Part shown: piece by piece, positions 48,080 through 56,997 of the stretch
How positions within the stretch are numbered: the first letter of the stretch is position 1
How the letters are laid out: each line of letters begins with the position of its first letter
NCBI RefSeq assembly: GCF_947387555.1
Contig: NZ_CANDNZ010000005.1
Coordinates: forward strand, 396,804-460,803
Direction: 5' to 3'
Source: Thalassomonas sp. RHCl1
Lineage (GTDB): Bacteria > Pseudomonadota > Gammaproteobacteria > Enterobacterales > Alteromonadaceae
Length of the DNA stretch: 64,000 bases
Program-made: the position numbers and the translations under genes
Notes under the pieces: model-generated
The model's database searches: none
The model's input: only the letters and a program-made list of their open reading frames with translations
Told to the model about the DNA's origin: nothing

Positions 48080-49339
48080 CTAGATAGCAACGTTTTTACG
48101 TTGAGCGGTATCTTTGATAAAAGACTCCCAGCCCTTGGCCACTTTCTTGGTTTTCGGATCTTTTAATGCTTTCTTAATAGCTGCATAAGCCGGCTTATAT
48201 TTCTCCAGGTAAAAATACCCTTCGGCAATAGCCATCTGGATGCGACCAACGTCTTTGGCTCCTAGGTCAAGGGCTTTGTTAAGCGCCTTGATAGAATTCG
48301 AAAATTGCTCGTCCTGCTTTAATAGCATACCTTGCTTACGATAATGCTTGGCATCATTGGTGAGCTTAGCCAGTTCACCGTAATACTTAGCCGCTTTATC
48401 AATATGCTGGGAGGCATGCCAGAAGTTAGCCAGGCTTGCCAGGTTTTTATCGTCACGGGTAATTAAACCTGTGCCGATATGCTTTTCAAGCAATGTTGCC
48501 GCTTTATAAGACGTTTGGTTTAAAGCAAATAAGCTAGCTAGTGTCTTGATCTCAGACTCTTTTTCAAGGAATCCTTGCTTATAGGCAAGATCAAGGGTCG
48601 CTAACGCTTTGTCATTGTCTTCAACCAACAGGTAGAACATACCAAGCTGCTGCCACCACTGCTTATTCTCCGGGAATAACTGTAATACAGTTTCCAGCAC
48701 TTTAACCGCTTCAGGATACATCTTACGTTCATAATAAGACTGAACCTTTAGGATATAAGGGTTCTGATTATGCTTGTCACCAAACGCCGCAATTGCTTTG
48801 TCTGCCGGAACAATAATCTTATCCATCTGCTTTAAAGAATAATAAGCATTGGCAATTTTCAGCCAAACCTGAGCGTCATTCTCACCGGTGAAGTCCATCC
48901 ATGCCCGGTAATTAACCAGGGCATTGTTGTAGTCCTGAACTTGCATTTGCAAGTCACCCAGTAACTTCAGCGCTTCGCCATGATCTTTCTCGTTCAGGAT
49001 ATCGGGACCAACCGCCTGTTCGAGGTATTCAATAGCTTTTTGCTCATTATCACCTTTGGTGGTGTACATCACCGCGATATAACGCGCAACAATTGCTTTG
49101 TCATAATCCTTTTTGGCTTCAATGTCCAAAAGGATAGCCAGAGCACCATCGATGTCATCGGCAGAATAAAGTTCAAAAGCTTTTTGTACTTTCTTACCTA
49201 CCGAAGGACCCATCAATTGCGTCGGACGCTTTTTCTTTTCCTGTTTAGCGTCAGCCGCTAAAACATCTGCAGAAAAAGGTACCTGAGCACCGGCGACGGC
49301 AACGGCTAATACTAAAGAAGTAACTAATTTATTGGCCAT
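48080..49339 (-). CDS. TPR protein of the TonB2 operon
   Basis: 419-residue exported protein: a signal peptide (KLVTSLVLAVAVAGAQVPFS, likely cleaved near ADA), then helical TPR-like repeats along the whole length (for example YNNALVNYRAWMDF and NSIKALNKALDLGAK). It is the last gene of the six-gene operon and overlaps tonB by one base (TAATG). Its counterpart is conserved downstream of tonB2 in Vibrio and Alteromonadales; the role is probably periplasmic, supporting the TonB2 complex. Confidence 0.88.
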   Translation of the reverse strand: MANKLVTSLVLAVAVAGAQVPFSADVLAADAKQEKKKRPTQLMGPSVGKKVQKAFELYSADDIDGALAILLDIEAKKDYDKAIVARYIAVMYTTKGDNEQKAIEYLEQAVGPDILNEKDHGEALKLLGDLQMQVQDYNNALVNYRAWMDFTGENDAQVWLKIANAYYSLKQMDKIIVPADKAIAAFGDKHNQNPYILKVQSYYERKMYPEAVKVLETVLQLFPENKQWWQQLGMFYLLVEDNDKALATLDLAYKQGFLEKESEIKTLASLFALNQTSYKAATLLEKHIGTGLITRDDKNLASLANFWHASQHIDKAAKYYGELAKLTNDAKHYRKQGMLLKQDEQFSNSIKALNKALDLGAKDVGRIQMAIAEGYFYLEKYKPAYAAIKKALKDPKTKKVAKGWESFIKDTAQRKNVAI

Positions 49340-49962
49340 TATCTTCCTCCCGCGCCTTCCATTGTGAAGTCAAGCTGTACTGTTAAGCCAGGTTGTCTCA
49401 TCGGCTTACCATCAACAACTTTCGGTTTGTACTTCCACTTACGCAAAGCACGCTTTGCTTCTTTGTCGAAAATACGTTTCGGTTGAGCTTCGATAACTTT
49501 AACGTCTTCAACACCACCGATTTCGTTGATGGTAAAAGACAGTTTTACCCAGCCTTCTTTACCGTCACGAGCGGCCTGCATTGGATACTTAGGCTCGATT
49601 CGTACAATCGGTGTTGCATCACCATCGCGGCCAAAGCCGGCACCCGGGGCAGATAAACCACCGGTAGCGCTCGCCATTTGTACGCCAGGCATATTAAAAG
49701 TTAAGCCCGGTGCATTGTTGTTAGCTTCCGGCTCTGGAGCCTGAGGCTTAGGCGGAGTCTTGGGCGGCGGCGGAGGCGGCGGCGGAACCCGACGGCGCTG
49801 CTCAGCAGCTGATTTTGGCGGCGTAGTGTTAACTTCTACGACGATATTTTCCTGCTGTTCCTCTTTGCTTCTGTCTCCACTGGAAACCAGAAACGCCATG
49901 AACGCAAAAAGTCCAAAAGTTACCGCAGCACCTAGTAATATTGATACTAGAAAGCGAACCAT
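49339..49962 (-). CDS. tonB: TonB-family energy transducer (TonB2 type)
   Basis: 207 residues: N-terminal membrane anchor (VSILLGAAVTFGLFAFMAFLV), a short proline-rich segment (RVPPPPPPPPKTPPKPQ) and a C-terminal TonB domain (PKYPMQAARDGKEGWVKLSF ... KRALRKWKYKP). The short Pro segment is typical of TonB2 rather than TonB1. It transfers proton-motive energy to outer-membrane receptors. Three bases separate it from exbD. Confidence 0.94.
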   Translation of the reverse strand: MVRFLVSILLGAAVTFGLFAFMAFLVSSGDRSKEEQQENIVVEVNTTPPKSAAEQRRRVPPPPPPPPKTPPKPQAPEPEANNNAPGLTFNMPGVQMASATGGLSAPGAGFGRDGDATPIVRIEPKYPMQAARDGKEGWVKLSFTINEIGGVEDVKVIEAQPKRIFDKEAKRALRKWKYKPKVVDGKPMRQPGLTVQLDFTMEGAGGR

Positions 49963-49965
49963 AAA

Positions 49966-50367
49966 CTACCCCTTCGCAGCAGCGATAGAAATCCGATCTA
50001 TACCCGCTTCCTTAATAGCATCCATTACTTTAACCACGATACCGTGTTTTGCATCTTTATCCGCTTGGATAATAACAACTTCGGTTGGTTGCTCTGCTAA
50101 TAATTTCTCAATGTTCGCAGCAACACGTTCGATATCAACACGACGTTTGTCTAACCAGATCTCACCGTTGTCTTTAACTGCAACGAAGATATTGGCAGAC
50201 TTTTGTTTGCTTTGGTTAGCTGCTTTTGGTTTGTTTACTTCAATACCGGCTTCTTTAACAAAAGAAGTGGTTACGATAAAGAATATAAGCATGATGAAGA
50301 CGATGTCGAGCATCGGCGTCATATCAATTGCTGCTTCTTCTTCTTCACGAATACGTTTACGTGCCAT
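49966..50367 (-). CDS. exbD: Biopolymer transport protein ExbD
   Basis: 133 residues. One membrane helix with the functional aspartate (IDMTPMLDIVFIMLIFFIVT) and a periplasmic domain. Forms the proton channel with ExbB that powers TonB. A polar basic N-terminus (MARKRIREEEEA) precedes the helix. Confidence 0.95.
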   Translation of the reverse strand: MARKRIREEEEAAIDMTPMLDIVFIMLIFFIVTTSFVKEAGIEVNKPKAANQSKQKSANIFVAVKDNGEIWLDKRRVDIERVAANIEKLLAEQPTEVVIIQADKDAKHGIVVKVMDAIKEAGIDRISIAAAKG

Positions 50368-50379
50368 TCGAATTTCTCT

Positions 50380-50904
50380 CTAGTGATGAGGTAAACTGTC
50401 AACCAGTTTAGCCTTTGCTAGTTTAACTTTAGCGTCTAATCTTGAACTGAAGAATACGCCAGATAACGCTGCTACCATGCCCGCCATTGTCGGGATAGTG
50501 GCCATTGATATACCTGATGCCATCAGACGCGGATTACCTGTTCCCTGTTGTGCCATGACTTCGAATACACCTATCATGCCGGTAACAGTACCCAGTAATC
50601 CAATTAGCGGACACATGGCCACTAAGGTTTTAATTGTGAGCAGACGCTGCTCAAGTAGTTCTGTCGCTTCGGAGATCCAAGTATCTCTAATTCGATGTGC
50701 GTACCAAGACGTAGTGTCTTCTCTGGCATTCCAACGATTGACGATATCGTCTTTCATCTTTGGATATACAGAGGCAAGGAACCAATAGCGTTCAACCATC
50801 AATACCCACATCAGTAAGAGTGCGAAGGCAACAACGTACAGTACGTTACCACCTGTCGCAATAAAACTCCTGACAGATTCCCAAAGCTCTATCAGGAATA
50901 ACAT
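50380..50904 (-). CDS. exbB: MotA/TolQ/ExbB proton channel protein (ExbB2)
   Basis: 174 residues with three membrane helices; the channel segments are LVAMCPLIGLLGTVTGMIGVF and IPTMAGMVAALSGVFFS. Short form typical of the TonB2 ExbB. Overlaps the upstream TtpC-like gene by one base (TAATG) and precedes exbD by 12 bases. Confidence 0.95.
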   Translation of the reverse strand: MLFLIELWESVRSFIATGGNVLYVVAFALLLMWVLMVERYWFLASVYPKMKDDIVNRWNAREDTTSWYAHRIRDTWISEATELLEQRLLTIKTLVAMCPLIGLLGTVTGMIGVFEVMAQQGTGNPRLMASGISMATIPTMAGMVAALSGVFFSSRLDAKVKLAKAKLVDSLPHH

Positions 50905-52253
50905 TATTTAGACTCCTTCTCGGCGATCGCAGCGATTAATCCAGCGCTTTGCTCGTCAAGTTTCTGCAGTAGTGATTTACTACGGCCGGCAACGATGCTG
51001 TGAATCAGGATTAACGGCAGAGCACAGATCAGACCTAAAGCGGTAGTTACAAGTGCCAGAGAGATGTTACCCGCCATAATTTTCGGGTCACCGGTACCGA
51101 ACAAGGTAATGGTTTGGAACGTCATGATCATACCGATAACCGTACCTAACAGACCCATTAGCGGGGCGATGGCAGCGAACATCTTGATCAGGTTGATACC
51201 ACGGTCAACTTTAGGTGTTTCACGCAAGATAGCTTCGTCGAGTTTCAACTCAAGCGTTTCGGCATCAACAGCTTTGTTGTCATGGTAAACTTTAAGTAAA
51301 CGACCCAGTGGGTTGTTTTCATTTGGTTGGTCAAGGTTTTTCTCTTGAGATTTGATCTTCGCGCTCATAGCACCTAATACAATCATACGCTCAAGGGCAA
51401 TCAAACAACCTAAGATTAACAATACAGTGATGGCGTAACCCACTTCTTTACCTTCGTGATAGAACTCTTCAAGCGTTTTCTTACGAGTTTCTAACGTTAA
51501 GATAGCACCACGGGAAGGATCCACGTAAAGCGGAGCGTAACCAGAAGTGTGATTGAAGAAGTCGGATGCAGTACCTGAAATATAACCGGCAGGCTGCTTA
51601 GCAAGTGGCTGAACCTGACCTAATTCATCGTTATAGTTCAAGAAACCGTCTTTAGAAATCAGGTTAAAAGTACCGATACGGGTAACCATTTCAGTAGACT
51701 TGCTACCATCAAGGTTAGTGATGTCAGTAGTGAACTGAGAAATCTTACCAGATTGAGTCATTTCAGTTTGCAGGGCAAACCATAATTCTTCTAAGTCAGG
51801 TAAAGATGGGATCTTCTTGGAATTAGCGATACGGTTAAGCGCTTCGCCACGGCCCGGGTATTCAGCACTTACAATTGAAGTAGAGATTGCACCGTAGGCA
51901 TTGGCTGCAGCTGCACGGCTCACACCGAACATTTCACCTAAAGTACCGGTAGCATTATCCAGTTCTACTTCTTTTTGCGCTAAAGTAATTTCATTAGCCG
52001 CATATTCTTTAGTTAAACGCGCATTACGGGCATTTTGATTAGCCAATTCTTTCTTGGCTTTGGCTAATAAAGCTTGCTTATCGGCACGGGCAGATAAAAA
52101 CTCAGCTTCACGCTTCTTATCTAATTTCGCTTCAGAAATACGATCGTTCTTAACTTGTTTTAACAAGTCATCCAGGCTGTTGGCGCTGGCAGTAGCTGAA
52201 ATACCGGCTGACATTGATGCCGCAAGTAATACAAAATTAATAACTTTCTTCAT
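50904..52253 (-). CDS. TtpC-like MotA/TolQ/ExbB protein of the TonB2 system
   Basis: 449 residues. A signal peptide and a periplasmic coiled coil (Lys/Ala/Glu-rich, ~25-110) precede a periplasmic domain, then a C-terminal MotA/TolQ/ExbB domain with APLMGLLGTVIGMIMTF. This matches TtpC, required for TonB2 function in Vibrio. It overlaps its neighbours on both sides by one base, implying tightly coupled translation. Confidence 0.92.
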   Translation of the reverse strand: MKKVINFVLLAASMSAGISATASANSLDDLLKQVKNDRISEAKLDKKREAEFLSARADKQALLAKAKKELANQNARNARLTKEYAANEITLAQKEVELDNATGTLGEMFGVSRAAAANAYGAISTSIVSAEYPGRGEALNRIANSKKIPSLPDLEELWFALQTEMTQSGKISQFTTDITNLDGSKSTEMVTRIGTFNLISKDGFLNYNDELGQVQPLAKQPAGYISGTASDFFNHTSGYAPLYVDPSRGAILTLETRKKTLEEFYHEGKEVGYAITVLLILGCLIALERMIVLGAMSAKIKSQEKNLDQPNENNPLGRLLKVYHDNKAVDAETLELKLDEAILRETPKVDRGINLIKMFAAIAPLMGLLGTVIGMIMTFQTITLFGTGDPKIMAGNISLALVTTALGLICALPLILIHSIVAGRSKSLLQKLDEQSAGLIAAIAEKESK

Positions 52254-53032
52254 TATTTTGCTCCTGCCGCAAATACTGGTAATTTAGTGAGATCCATTGG
52301 CAATTGTTTACGTGCCATACGAACAGTGTCGGTAACAGGCTTCAAGTATTCATCACCTAACTCATCCCAAGAACGAGAATCATTGTTCCAGACCCAGGCA
52401 TGTTTCATATCAAGAGATTGTGCGATTAAAGCAACACGGCCCATGTGAACGAAGTCAGCCGTGATAGTACGATCGCCTAAATCAAGCTCGCCCTGGTAGG
52501 CATCGAAAATAGTACCGTAGTTAGCTTCAATTTCATAAGCTTCAAGTACTAAGCGGAATTGTTCTGAAGTAGTAACATCAGAGTTGCCCATGACGGTTTT
52601 TAATCCTTCGATGCGTTCTTTACGACGCTCAAGGTTCATAGGTACGTCAAGTTCAACAAATTTCTCTAAGGTATCAATCATTTTGTACATCAGAGGCACA
52701 ACACCTTGCTTGATCTTATCGATACCGTCGATTTGATCCTGCAAAGAAGCAATGTTTGCTTTTTGGTCATCAACCATACGTTGTACGTGGTCGTTATAAC
52801 CTCTCAGTACGTCCGCTTCATCAACAACGTTACGGTACTCAGCGATCAGCTCTTGAGTTTGCTCGTAAATGTTATCGATTTTGCTTTGTGATTTGGCTGA
52901 TGCTTTAAAAATTTTAGCTTCAGCTTTTTGTAAATCTGTTAAGGCATCAGCTGCAGCGATATTGCTGCCTGTTAGTGCTAATGCGCCAATTATCGTCGAG
53001 GCGATAAGGCTTTTCTTACTTACTCTGGACAT
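52253..53032 (-). CDS. DUF3450 protein, first gene of the TonB2 operon
   Basis: 259-residue exported protein with signal peptide (SLIASTIIGALALTGSNIAAA) followed by a long helical, probably coiled-coil region (DLQKAEAKIFKASAKSQSK, VDDQKANIASLQDQIDGI) and the conserved DUF3450 end. The ATG at 53032 has GGGA upstream; extending to the TTG at 53068 adds twelve unlikely residues. It always heads this operon in related bacteria. Periplasmic role unknown. Confidence 0.9.
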   Translation of the reverse strand: MSRVSKKSLIASTIIGALALTGSNIAAADALTDLQKAEAKIFKASAKSQSKIDNIYEQTQELIAEYRNVVDEADVLRGYNDHVQRMVDDQKANIASLQDQIDGIDKIKQGVVPLMYKMIDTLEKFVELDVPMNLERRKERIEGLKTVMGNSDVTTSEQFRLVLEAYEIEANYGTIFDAYQGELDLGDRTITADFVHMGRVALIAQSLDMKHAWVWNNDSRSWDELGDEYLKPVTDTVRMARKQLPMDLTKLPVFAAGAK

Positions 53033-53844
53033 AGTTCCCAACCAATTGCTATTTAACTTTGATAACAAGTGCCAGTGACACTCGCTACCGCAAATTTATT
53101 AATCTGCCGTTTTAAATTTTTATTTTTCTAGACTAAAACTACGCAATATTCCCAGACGACAGGCAAACTGTCAACCAGGAACAAAGATAATAGTCGTGCT
53201 TATTAGAATTTCTTAAATAAAATATTTGTTTTATCAATCCCCCTGACACGGTAAACCCAACAAAAAGATTTATCGTCAACTACGGCGGTATTGACCTACT
53301 CCTAAGAAGTGTTCTCCTTAATTGTTAAACTCAATTATCTGATATATGTTTTACTAATTCGTTCGTAGTAAGTCAAATTTAATTAGCATTTTATGCTCAT
53401 GGATATATGACTTGACATTTACATTATCATCATAACGAAGAAAAATCAAAAGACAAAAACCTTGGTTTTCAACTAGCTAACTTATCAACCAGTAAAATAA
53501 AAATTGATTTCCCAAAGAAGGAAGCTGACAAATTTTTTTTCATTTTTACTTTTTCTCCGCCTTAAAGGATGAGCAAAAAAACAACAAAACCTGGCGCTCT
53601 GATCCCCCGTGAAACGGCCAACTTTAACAGCCCTTGCCTGTGAAAAAACCTGTCAGCCGAGAATGAGATTGGCAGCAGCGATTCACAAAAATCACTGACT
53701 ACACGGCAAAGAATTAGCTGACTATTTTTGTTATTTTTTTATGGTTTCAATAGCCACAGTTTTACTTTTTATCGCAGTGCCGACGGCATATAGCTCACCT
53801 TTTAACCAAAGCTAAAGATGTTTTATCGTTAGAGGGAGCCAAAC

Positions 53845-53859
53845 AAATGATTATCATTT
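53845..53859. promoter_or_regulatory. Fur box
   Basis: AAATGAT-T-ATCATTT is an exact 7-1-7 palindrome of the Fur type. It lies 813 bases upstream of the TonB2 operon start and ~320 bases beyond the ppiD terminator, so it may control a distal TonB2 promoter or an unannotated transcript. Confidence 0.75.
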
Positions 53860-54171
53860 CAATAAAATGTTAACCTTGACTAAAATTTTTGTAAGATATC
53901 ACCCATTTATTTTACAGATTAATGGAGATAATATCGCGGACAAGCTCCATCCCTGAGTTATAAAAGGGAATAGAAACGTTCAATATTCATTCACTATTAC
54001 CTTAAAAATGGCTTGTTCTGCATGCTCAGGCAAGCTTAACTCAAACTGCAGCAACGGTAGTGCTCACCATGCTAACTAACCGCAGCCAGGTTATTTACAG
54101 TATTTGTGAGCTAAACAGCAAACGCTAACCGGTAGAGGGTAAAGCCATAGCCCTTTTAAATGATTTTTCGA

Positions 54172-54207
54172 AGGCAAAAAAAAGCTCCGACACAATATCG
54201 GAGCTTT
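54172..54207 (-). terminator. Terminator after ppiD
   Basis: On the minus strand AAAGCTCCGA / TCGGAGCTTT with a 7-nt loop is followed by a run of nine or more T. Confidence 0.95.
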
Positions 54208-54275
54208 AATAGTGAGGTCGCTAGAGCAACCCTATTTTCCTAATCGAGAAAGCGAATTAAGCAAAGATTCTCTCT

Positions 54276-56183
54276 TTAGAGTATGGAGGTAGGCTCAGCA
54301 ACCGCTCTGCGGGTGATCTTGGCATCTACCTTTAATGAGTCGACATAACTCTTATAGGCCGACTGTGCCAGCTGAGAAGTCTGTTGCTGACGCTGACTCT
54401 CACTTTCTTCGGCATCACCCGGTTTAACCGCCTGTACTTCAATTAACGCCTGATCGCCGTTCGCTAATGCTGTTGTTGCAACCGACAAGGTATCAGCCGT
54501 TGGATGGGCCAAAACAAAGGCCTCACGACTAATGCTGCCGTCAATGCCGCCATTGTTACGAGTGATATCGGTTTTAACTTCAAAGGCACTGTTCACCTTA
54601 GCCAGGGCTTCAGTGATGTCTTTGCCGGATTTAAGCTCAGCGATTAACTCATCAGCAACCGTTTTTGCTTTTTCAGCCGCTTTTTTCGCCACCAATTCGG
54701 TTTTGATTTGCGCCTGAACTTCGCTCAACGGTTTAACATTGGCTTCCTTATATTCATTAAGGCGCAATACCATCACTAAGTCGTCACCGATTTCGATAAC
54801 ATCAGAGTTCACATTATCATTGAGTACCAGCTCAGAGAAAGCGGCGTTGATAACCTTAACATCGTTAAAAGGTGCAGCATTGCCCGCTCGCGTTAACCAG
54901 GCAGAGCTTTGTACTTGTGCATTTACCGCGCCGGCAGCATCGTCTAAGCTGTCAGGGAATTCAAAACTAACTGTCGCTAACTCCTGCTGTAGCTCAAAAA
55001 ATTTATCCTGGGCTTTTTCACTGCTGATTTGTACGCGCAGATCATCACGCAACTCGTCTAACGGTGTTGTTTTCTCGGGCTTGATATCGGTTAATTTAAT
55101 GATGTGGTAACCGAAGCTGGTTTTAACGATTTCACTGACGGTGCCAATTTCTGCCAGGGCAAACGCTGATTTGTCAAATTCTTCATCCATCACACCCGGT
55201 TCAATCCAATCCAGATCACCGCCATTTTCACCGCTGAAAGTATCATCCGACTCTGTTTTTGCCAACTCGGCAAAATCTTCACCCTGCTTGATACGCGCTA
55301 ACACTGCTTCGGCTTTACTTTCTGCCGCCGCTTCATCATCAGCAAATTCTACCAGGATATGGGCAAGACGGCGCTGCTCGACGGTGCGGTAATTGTCGAT
55401 ATTGTCCTGGTAATAGCTGGCGATGTCTTCATCAGATACCTGAATATCTTTGGCTAATTCGTTAACATCCAAGGCAATGTAATCAACTTTCACCTGTTCC
55501 TGGTTTTCAAAGCGCACCTGGTTTTCCTGGTAGAAGCTATTAATTTCCTCATCAGTTACGCTCATGTCTGCCTTAAACTGCTCCGCGCCGATCACCGCAT
55601 AACGGATATCACGCTTCTGGTTTTGCAACGAAGAGAGCATTTTTTCCTGGTAAGGCAGGTTGAACTCGCTGACCACAAGTGCCTGACTTAACTGGCGGCG
55701 GCTCATTTCAACTCTTAAATAGTCACGAAAGTCTGAAGACTGGAAAAAACCCGCCTGATTGATAATGGCAAGGTAACGGTTGTTATCAAATACGCCGTCG
55801 ACCTGAAATTCAGGCATTTCGCGGATCGTTTTTTTCAAGCGCTGATCGGAAATACGGATAGCCAGATCATTCGTGCTTTGATCGATGAGTTTTTCATTGA
55901 TCAGGTTATCCAGCACACCGTTGCGGAAATTCGCCATATAGTTGCTGTCGGCCGAAAGCGTATCAAACATCTGGCCAAATTGCTGTGCCATACGGTTACG
56001 CTGCGCCTGGTATGCCTTGTCAAAGGCAGATTGTGAAATTTTCTCACCGTTAACTTCTGCTACTGAGGTATCAACGGTATTGGTATAACTACCGATCCCG
56101 GCAACGGCGAAGGTCAAAATAATAAAACCAAGTATCACCTTGGCAATCGTTCCCTGAGAACTTTCTCTAATACTTTCTAACAT
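54276..56183 (-). CDS. ppiD: Peptidyl-prolyl cis-trans isomerase PpiD
   Basis: 635-residue periplasmic chaperone anchored by one N-terminal helix (AKVILGFIILTFAVAGIGSY). A SurA-like chaperone region (~35-200) is followed by a parvulin domain (~225-365; RRLAHILVEFADDEA and FGYHIIKLTDIKP) and a C-terminal helical region. Interacts with the Sec translocon in E. coli. Downstream of hupB with its own upstream region. Confidence 0.96.
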   Translation of the reverse strand: MLESIRESSQGTIAKVILGFIILTFAVAGIGSYTNTVDTSVAEVNGEKISQSAFDKAYQAQRNRMAQQFGQMFDTLSADSNYMANFRNGVLDNLINEKLIDQSTNDLAIRISDQRLKKTIREMPEFQVDGVFDNNRYLAIINQAGFFQSSDFRDYLRVEMSRRQLSQALVVSEFNLPYQEKMLSSLQNQKRDIRYAVIGAEQFKADMSVTDEEINSFYQENQVRFENQEQVKVDYIALDVNELAKDIQVSDEDIASYYQDNIDNYRTVEQRRLAHILVEFADDEAAAESKAEAVLARIKQGEDFAELAKTESDDTFSGENGGDLDWIEPGVMDEEFDKSAFALAEIGTVSEIVKTSFGYHIIKLTDIKPEKTTPLDELRDDLRVQISSEKAQDKFFELQQELATVSFEFPDSLDDAAGAVNAQVQSSAWLTRAGNAAPFNDVKVINAAFSELVLNDNVNSDVIEIGDDLVMVLRLNEYKEANVKPLSEVQAQIKTELVAKKAAEKAKTVADELIAELKSGKDITEALAKVNSAFEVKTDITRNNGGIDGSISREAFVLAHPTADTLSVATTALANGDQALIEVQAVKPGDAEESESQRQQQTSQLAQSAYKSYVDSLKVDAKITRRAVAEPTSIL

Positions 56184-56394
56184 CTTTGTCTCTTATACAC
56201 TTGGGTGCTAACTTTGTGCGCGATTTTAGCAGATGCAAGGCTTCGCTTGAAGTCACAAAAGCAAAAATAATATCAATATCGTCCTGTTCCTAACCTTGCC
56301 GTTTCACACGGACAGAAGCCGGAATACGAGTATTTTACACGACGCTTAATTTAAATCGGCGAATTCAAGTTCAGCAGAACTCAATCCAGAAAAC

Positions 56395-56420
56395 AAAAGA
56401 CCACCCTTAGGTGGTCTTTT
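56395..56420 (-). terminator. Terminator after hupB
   Basis: AAAAGACCACC / GGTGGTCTTTT with a 4-nt loop, followed by TTTTGTTTT on the minus strand. Confidence 0.93.
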
Positions 56421-56443
56421 TAATCAATACAATCAATGCTTGA

Positions 56444-56716
56444 TTAGTTACACGCGTCTTTTAATGCTTTACCAGCTTTAAAAGAAGGTATTTTAGCAGC
56501 AGCGATTTCAATCGTTGCACCCGTTTGAGGGTTACGACCAGTGCGGGCAGCGCGGTCACGTACAGAGAAAGTACCAAAACCAACTAGAGCCACTTGCTCA
56601 CCACTTTTTAATTCTTCAGTTACTGCATCAATGAACGAATCTAGAGCACGTCCGGCGGCAGCTTTTGAAATGTCTGCACCAGCAGCAATTTTCTCGATTA
56701 GTTGAGACTTATTCAC
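56444..56716 (-). CDS. hupB: DNA-binding protein HU-beta
   Basis: 90-residue HU-family nucleoid protein. [20 protein letters not shown] and [20 protein letters not shown] are diagnostic; the Pro of the DNA-intercalating arm is in RNPQTG. Lies downstream of lon as in E. coli. Confidence 0.98.
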   Translation of the reverse strand: MNKSQLIEKIAAGADISKAAAGRALDSFIDAVTEELKSGEQVALVGFGTFSVRDRAARTGRNPQTGATIEIAAAKIPSFKAGKALKDACN

Positions 56717-56928
56717 AGTGTCTTCCCCTTAAATTGTTATTATTCAGCACTATCTTTTTTTGTTAGTGTTCTTTAAGAGACCGTTTATAACAAGCTTCTT
56801 TTGGAACATCAAGCGCCGAGTTAAAGAAATTTATAAAAGATAATTTTCTTTATCTTTGACCGGACCCCTTGTTGTTATTGGTGTCCAGCGTTATAAGCGT
56901 CCCTAACTTACCATAGTTTCAGCGTTTG

Positions 56929-56989
56929 AAAAGCGATAATTCACGATTTGCAGCATTTTTTTGCATTTTTTCGGGAAATTATCGCTTTT
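56929..56989 (-). terminator. Terminator after lon
   Basis: AAAAGCGATAATT and AATTATCGCTTTT form a 13-bp stem around a 35-nt loop that itself contains a small TGCA hairpin. The minus-strand 3' arm ends in TTTT. Confidence 0.75.
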
Positions 56990-56997
56990 GTGGTTAT

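Larger units (their letters stand above)
53033..54275. other. 1.24-kb gene-poor region with Fur box
   Basis: Very AT-rich. No ORF longer than ~60 codons is convincing on either strand. It contains the TonB2 operon's upstream region, a perfect Fur box at 53845-53859, a weaker Fur-like half-site TGATGATAATG (minus strand, 53432-53422), and the ppiD terminator at 54172-54207. The stretch 53880-54170 could encode a small RNA. Confidence 0.6.

Noticed and set aside
49760..50383. 207-codon plus-strand ORF across tonB/exbD
   Set aside because: Antisense to conserved, overlapping operon genes; begins in the complement of the proline-rich TonB segment.
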